From Psychrobium sp051201665 (GTDB lineage: Bacteria; Pseudomonadota; Gammaproteobacteria; Enterobacterales; Psychrobiaceae), in assembly GCF_051201665.1 (NCBI RefSeq), contig NZ_CP179211.1, positions 36,126 through 100,125 on the forward strand: a DNA stretch of 64,000 bases, given 5' to 3'. A model generated the notes under the pieces. That model was given only the letters and a program-made list of their open reading frames with translations. It searched no databases and was not told the DNA's origin. Shown here one piece after another: positions 54,709 through 64,000 of this stretch. Positions within the stretch are counted from its first letter, which is position 1. The number at the start of each line of letters is the position of its first letter. Both the position numbers and the translations under genes were made by a program.

Positions 54709-57321
54709 ATGAAACAAAATACAAATGTTCAATCAATGCTAAAAGTATTGGATTACACCAAAACGAATAAAAAATGGTATGACGATAAAGAACTATATGC
54801 GGGTTACCATACCGTATCTATTCAAGGCGAAGAATTTAAAGGTCAACGAGAGCCTAAAAAGCGATTAGCAAAAGTAGATTATGATTTTACGGGTAAGAAA
54901 GTATTGGATGTTGGTTGTTCAAACGGTGGTTTACTCCATGCACTTGCCGATAAAATTGAATTGGGCGTTGGGGTTGATTTTAATAGCAAATGCGTAAATG
55001 CAGCTAATGCACTAAAAGCGATAAATCATATAGATAACATTCATTTTTATAGCTTTGATCTGGATAAAGAAGACTTGTCCATGTTGAATCATTTCATTTT
55101 TGGTGAAACGGTAGACGTATGTTTTTTCTTTAATATTTCACTCTGGGTAAAGCGTTGGAAACAAGTTTTTTCTTTGTGCTCTGAAATGACTACAACCCTA
55201 TTATTTGAAGCACATGGTAGTGATGAACAGCAGCAAGAACAAATGAATTTTGTTAAATCTGTTTATGCTAATATTCGACTGCTTTCTGAACAGTCTGATG
55301 ATGATCCAACCTATTCAAAACGCAAAATGTATATTTGCGAAAATAAAATAGAAAGAAAAGTCTTAGGTGAATTATCTGAAAACTCAAACTTTTTAAAAGT
55401 ATATAGTGAAGATGCAGTTAAACAATCTTATGAAGAAGCGTTTAAAGGCGAAAGCGTAAGTACGATTAATTTTTACCCCAATACCCATGAAAGTGTTGTA
55501 GCTGATATTAATAATGAATACATTGTAAAATTTCCACGACCACACAGAGGCGTTGATGGGCTAAATGCAGAGCAAGGAATTACAGATCTTATCAGAAATA
55601 AGGTTCAGATAAATATACCTGCATTAAGTATTCAAGCTGAGCCTGTTATCTTTGCTCGTTACCCAAAAATTCAAGGGCAACTTTTTGATAAACAAAGATA
55701 CGAAAAACTTCCTGAAAAAATCAAAGAGACACTAGCAAGTCAGTTAGCTAGTTTTATCGCCAGTTTGCATGCCATATCTCAAGATGATATTGAAAAATCA
55801 TCTATTGAACTAGCGCCTTCTTGGGAGATTCAGCTTGAATTAATTGAGCAGCAATTTGCTAAAGAAAAAGATGAAGTAATCAACGCATTATTACCAGAGA
55901 TATTGAAAAATCAACACGCACTTAAAATAGCCGATGAAAACAAGGTATTCGGTCACTTCGATCTACACGGCGGTAATGTTTTACTCAATGACAAACACAG
56001 CGAATTTACTGGTGTTATTGACTTTGGTAATTGTAAGTTTGGTGATTTACACCAAGACTTATCGGTAATGAATTTAAGCTCACCCGCCTTAGCACAAAAA
56101 GTAGCTTTAGCCTACGAGCAAATAACACAACGAAAATTGAACCGTTTGTTGATACAGCACTACACGACTATTTTTTATATTAACTTATTAGCTGGTCTCA
56201 AACGCAATAACGCAGATGACAAATATGCGTACTGGTTAGGAGAATTACATAAGTGGTATGACTACCTTCTTGATGAACGAGCAACTATTAACCTTAAAAA
56301 TCGTAAATCAGTGTCAGCTATCCCTAATAATTGGCGTCAATGGTTAGCAATCAACTTAATGAAAGGCGCAGCTCCAGTGAGTTTACAGAAAATACTCAGA
56401 GAGCATAACTTTTCACATGTTGATATTGCTACAGAACTTAAATTAGCGAGTGAACATGCTTATATTCAAGCGGGGAAAGATATTTTTCATACCCTCAATA
56501 AGCGGGAATGGTTGCTAAAAACTTGCGATACCTTAGCTGCATTAGACCCTCGCTATTCGACAAAAATAGAAATAAGAGAGACGCCTGATTTTACTACTTT
56601 TGTTAATAATTACTACAGTAAGCATTTACCTGTAGTTTTACAAAAAGGCATTGAACATTGGCCAGCATTTAAAAAATGGACACCAAGCTATTTACTAGAA
56701 CAATACGGTCGGCAGGAAATTGAAGTTCAGTATGGACGTGAAAATGATCCATTGTATGAGCGTAACTCAGGGCGACATAAGAAGAAAATGCTAATGTCAG
56801 AGTTCGTTAAGTTAGTTGAGAATGGCGGGGCAAGTAACGACTATTACATGACGGCGAACAATACAAAAAATAGCTTGTCAGGTATTGCGCCATTATTTAA
56901 CGATATTGCAGATTTTGGTCAAGGATATCGAGAGCAAAAAGAAAATAGTGCAGGGGCATATTTGTGGTTTGGTCCAAAAGGAACCTATACCCCCATCCAT
57001 CACGACTTAACTAATAATATGTTGGTGCAAATCGTTGGCCGCAAGAAAGTTACGTTAATTCCTGCTCTGCAAGTACCAAATATTTATAACGATAAAGGCG
57101 TATTTAGTGCTGCACAGTTTCCCTATTTTGATAAATCTAAACATCCATTAATGGCAAACTTAACACCAGTAGAAGTGATTTTGAATCCTGGAGAAGCTAT
57201 TTTTATTCCGTTGGGTTGGTGGCATACGGTTGAAGCGCTTGATGTATCTATCAGTATCGTGTTTACCGATTTTATGGTACCAAATCATCTTGCCGCTGAA
57301 TTTCCAAGAGAGAAAAACTAA
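54709..57321 (+). CDS. Fusion of methyltransferase, kinase and JmjC-type hydroxylase
   Basis: 870 residues from ATG 54709; an in-frame ATG at 54670 is possible. Three domains can be read. (1) About 60-210: SAM methyltransferase, KVLDVGCSNGGLLHAL with GVGVDFN. (2) About 275-530: aminoglycoside/choline-kinase-like phosphotransferase, HFDLHGGNVLLND catalytic loop at about 417 and GVIDFGNCKFGDLHQD. (3) About 640-870: cupin_8/JmjC Fe(II)/2-oxoglutarate oxygenase, TPIHHDLTNNMLVQIVGRKK with His-x-Asp at about 764, and the distal His in GWWHTVEAL at about 838. It lies inside the RTX secretion operon, so it may modify the exported protein. That is inference. Confidence 0.8.
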   Translation: MKQNTNVQSMLKVLDYTKTNKKWYDDKELYAGYHTVSIQGEEFKGQREPKKRLAKVDYDFTGKKVLDVGCSNGGLLHALADKIELGVGVDFNSKCVNAANALKAINHIDNIHFYSFDLDKEDLSMLNHFIFGETVDVCFFFNISLWVKRWKQVFSLCSEMTTTLLFEAHGSDEQQQEQMNFVKSVYANIRLLSEQSDDDPTYSKRKMYICENKIERKVLGELSENSNFLKVYSEDAVKQSYEEAFKGESVSTINFYPNTHESVVADINNEYIVKFPRPHRGVDGLNAEQGITDLIRNKVQINIPALSIQAEPVIFARYPKIQGQLFDKQRYEKLPEKIKETLASQLASFIASLHAISQDDIEKSSIELAPSWEIQLELIEQQFAKEKDEVINALLPEILKNQHALKIADENKVFGHFDLHGGNVLLNDKHSEFTGVIDFGNCKFGDLHQDLSVMNLSSPALAQKVALAYEQITQRKLNRLLIQHYTTIFYINLLAGLKRNNADDKYAYWLGELHKWYDYLLDERATINLKNRKSVSAIPNNWRQWLAINLMKGAAPVSLQKILREHNFSHVDIATELKLASEHAYIQAGKDIFHTLNKREWLLKTCDTLAALDPRYSTKIEIRETPDFTTFVNNYYSKHLPVVLQKGIEHWPAFKKWTPSYLLEQYGRQEIEVQYGRENDPLYERNSGRHKKKMLMSEFVKLVENGGASNDYYMTANNTKNSLSGIAPLFNDIADFGQGYREQKENSAGAYLWFGPKGTYTPIHHDLTNNMLVQIVGRKKVTLIPALQVPNIYNDKGVFSAAQFPYFDKSKHPLMANLTPVEVILNPGEAIFIPLGWWHTVEALDVSISIVFTDFMVPNHLAAEFPREKN

Positions 57322-57323
57322 AG

Positions 57324-58304
57324 ATGGAAATTGGTATTTTTATGAAAGGTGTTTATTTCAACTCGAAAGCTAATAATTTAAGTAGCAATAAACTTAGGCG
57401 TGTTCAATATTGCAGTGCTAGTTTGTTACTTATAATATTGCTTGTAGGTCTCGTTGGGGCATTACCCTTAGCTTATGCTGAAGTATTGAGTTGTAAAGGC
57501 CATTCAGGGAATACCATTTTTACTGATAACCCCTCTCATTGCGCTACCATTAAAAATGATAGTGCCATAGGTAATGAAAAAGGTAGAAAGACAGCTAATA
57601 CAGCGCAAGTTCAAACAATTCAACGCTGTGGGAAAAGAGTCAAGAATAAGCACAAAGTCGATTACTGCACGCCACGCCGTAAATATTATAAAGCTGGGAC
57701 TAATTGGACTATTTACTTAGAGAAAATACTGGTTGACGCAGATAAGGCGTATGCTGATCGAGCATTAAATAAACTTGAACAAAATCTCAATGAAATTATT
57801 TCAAAATTACCGCCTACGGCTGCACGGCAATTAAAAAAGCTAGATATTTATTTAATGAAAGGGGAAAAGTCTGGCGTTAACGAAGGAGGCATGTCCTATA
57901 TTCGTCCGGGAGAACCGAAAAACTATCATTATCTAGATCCCAAATGGCAGCACGCTATTGTCGTCTACAGCGCTAAAACTTTAATGTATTTAGATGAAAT
58001 GTGGACAAAAAAAGCGTTAATGCATGAACTTGCCCATGCGTGGCATATTTCAAATTGGCCTCAACGACACCCACCTATTTATAACGCCTATTTAAATGCA
58101 AAAAGTAAAGGATTGTACCAAAATATAGAAGACTATAAAGGTCGTAAAATTGAAAAAGCTTATGCGATAAAAAACCAAATGGAATACTTCGCAGACTTAT
58201 CGGCAATGTATTTTGTTGGGGGAAATTACTTTCCCTATAACAAAAATGAGCTTGCAAAATACGACTTTGAAGGCGTTGGCATGATTAAGGAAATGTGGTT
58301 CTAG
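57324..58304 (+). CDS. Exported lethal-factor-like (ATLF/M34) zinc metalloprotease
   Basis: 326 residues, or 320 from ATG 57342. A hydrophobic export segment ends near ALPLAYA. The next part (VLSCKGHSGNTIFTDNP) is DUF4124-like. The C-terminal domain has LMHELAHAWH at about 232-241 (zinc His and Glu), the spacing of the ATLF family, and EYFADLSAMYFVGGNYFPYN at about 287 with the third ligand Glu and the family's typical end. Probably periplasmic or secreted, cutting the RTX protein or host proteins. Follows the fusion protein by 2 bases. Confidence 0.75.
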   Translation: MEIGIFMKGVYFNSKANNLSSNKLRRVQYCSASLLLIILLVGLVGALPLAYAEVLSCKGHSGNTIFTDNPSHCATIKNDSAIGNEKGRKTANTAQVQTIQRCGKRVKNKHKVDYCTPRRKYYKAGTNWTIYLEKILVDADKAYADRALNKLEQNLNEIISKLPPTAARQLKKLDIYLMKGEKSGVNEGGMSYIRPGEPKNYHYLDPKWQHAIVVYSAKTLMYLDEMWTKKALMHELAHAWHISNWPQRHPPIYNAYLNAKSKGLYQNIEDYKGRKIEKAYAIKNQMEYFADLSAMYFVGGNYFPYNKNELAKYDFEGVGMIKEMWF

Positions 58305-58374
58305 TATGTTTTATTTTAAGGCTCAATCAGTGAATGATAATTATCGTACTCCTTTTACATGTAGGAACTTCGTT

Positions 58375-59229
58375 ATGACAAAAATTATAGGTATTGGCAT
58401 TCTCACCGCGCTTACATGTTTAACTAGTTGCACGGATGAACCATGGCAACCCATCCCGAAAGAAGGTGATGTGGTGATGTGGAAACATCGCCCTGAATTG
58501 ATTATAAAAGCGAAACTGGGGCAACGTCGAGAGCACGTTATTACCCACCCTCAAACAGACCATCGATTTTATGAGCCTGAATTTGAGACATTTATTGGTC
58601 AATTTCCCATCGATTATGATCCGCAACCTTACGCGACATTGACGGAACAAGAATATCTTGATTTCGAGGCGGAACTGTCCCAAAAAATCCTAGCGAGAAA
58701 GAGCATACATCATATTGAGTTCTACCTAATGTTAAATGGGGCGCAGGCGAAGGCGACTGATCGAAGTATTTTTGACAGACAAGCACTGGACGATATTAAT
58801 CAAGTCAAAGTGGAATTGCATGGTCGAAGCATTTTAGTTGACCATAGTAGGACGACAAAAGATATGCATGACACCTTTGTCCAAACCAAAGTGAATAAAA
58901 CATGGCGTCGCAATGAAAAATTATCAATTGAGTATGGCTTACAATGTTTTACAGAGATTAATGGACATCCATTAAATAGAACCGGATGTTTTGGGGAGTC
59001 CGGTTATGAAAAGGCTTCTGGTGTAGATTTTAGTTTAATGTCAGACGACTGGATTTACGCACGGTCTTATGAACCGATTTATGGCGGTATTACAATTAAC
59101 TATCGCATTGATAAGCGTCGACTAAAACAGTGGCGGCAAGTCGATGCAGCGATATGGCGTTTGCTAGAACGTTGGAATGTTTCTCCGTTAACAACATCAA
59201 CCTCACAACAAAAAGAATTAAAGGAATAA
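58375..59229 (+). CDS. Lipoprotein of unknown function
   Basis: 284 residues from ATG 58375 (AGGAACTTCGTT upstream); an ATG at 58306 is in frame but the signal peptide starts at 58375. Lipobox LTSC with Cys19. The mature part has repeated FIG/YDP stretches and an EYGLQCFTEINGH...RTGCFGESG block with two Cys. It may be an immunity or secretion accessory protein by position. No family recognised. Confidence 0.7.
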   Translation: MTKIIGIGILTALTCLTSCTDEPWQPIPKEGDVVMWKHRPELIIKAKLGQRREHVITHPQTDHRFYEPEFETFIGQFPIDYDPQPYATLTEQEYLDFEAELSQKILARKSIHHIEFYLMLNGAQAKATDRSIFDRQALDDINQVKVELHGRSILVDHSRTTKDMHDTFVQTKVNKTWRRNEKLSIEYGLQCFTEINGHPLNRTGCFGESGYEKASGVDFSLMSDDWIYARSYEPIYGGITINYRIDKRRLKQWRQVDAAIWRLLERWNVSPLTTSTSQQKELKE

Positions 59230-59233
59230 TGTC

Positions 59234-64000
<4,767 letters not shown>

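Overview
The window looks like part of a large, conjugation-related plasmid of an AT-rich marine gammaproteobacterium (Alteromonadales/Vibrionales type). This is inferred from gene content: an F/SXT-type TraG, ParA/ParB, a Tus-like terminator protein, an iteron-type replication origin with its initiator and helicase, RecT/RecE-type recombination genes, an RTX type I secretion cluster, and many insertion sequences. No rRNA, tRNA, CRISPR array or core chromosomal gene was seen. Three exported proteins with a FlgT/LPP20-like look are scattered across the element.

Layout. 1-8 kb: end of a transfer operon (unknown protein, exported protein, traG, UvrD-like helicase). 8-20 kb: a plus-strand series of small genes plus a CobS-like ATPase, a DUF3150-like protein and a CobT-like VWA protein, ending in a Toprim/primase-like gene. 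Ten genes here carry short leaders; nine of these can form the same H-type pseudoknot with unrelated primary sequences, and in eight the 3' strand of stem 2 is also complementary to the gene's own Shine-Dalgarno region. An IS256 element (itself hit by IS630) and an IS3 element break two genes. 20.6-22.7 kb: an ACC deaminase gene and its divergent Lrp-type regulator, bounded by a near-perfect inverted repeat. 22.9-29 kb: a RecD-like helicase split by IS21, then RecT and RecE-like genes. 29-36 kb: operator-like palindromes, repeats, small exported proteins, a tyrosine recombinase with a lox-like site, parB/parA with a candidate parS, a truncated H-NS-like protein and an LPP20-like lipoprotein. 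36-40.8 kb: tus, iterons, initiator, helicase, more iterons. 40.9-50.9 kb: IS graveyard (IS256 containing IS66, a second full IS66, a one-ended IS66 fragment, an ISBst12-like IS66, a MITE). 51-64 kb: RTX locus: T1SS ABC transporter, membrane fusion protein, a methyltransferase-kinase-JmjC fusion, a lethal-factor-like metalloprotease, a lipoprotein, and the start of a giant RTX protein with 25 consecutive glycines and 69 GETG repeats.

How it fits together. Rep, helicase, iterons, tus, ParAB and the recombinase/lox-like pair form a stable-maintenance core. TraG and the CobS/CobT region resemble the conserved part of SXT/IncC-type elements. The RTX locus and the ACC deaminase cassette are cargo. 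At least five element genes are broken by insertions (the 9268 gene, the Toprim gene, the RecD-like gene, and two fragments near 44-47 kb), so the backbone is decaying or partly redundant.
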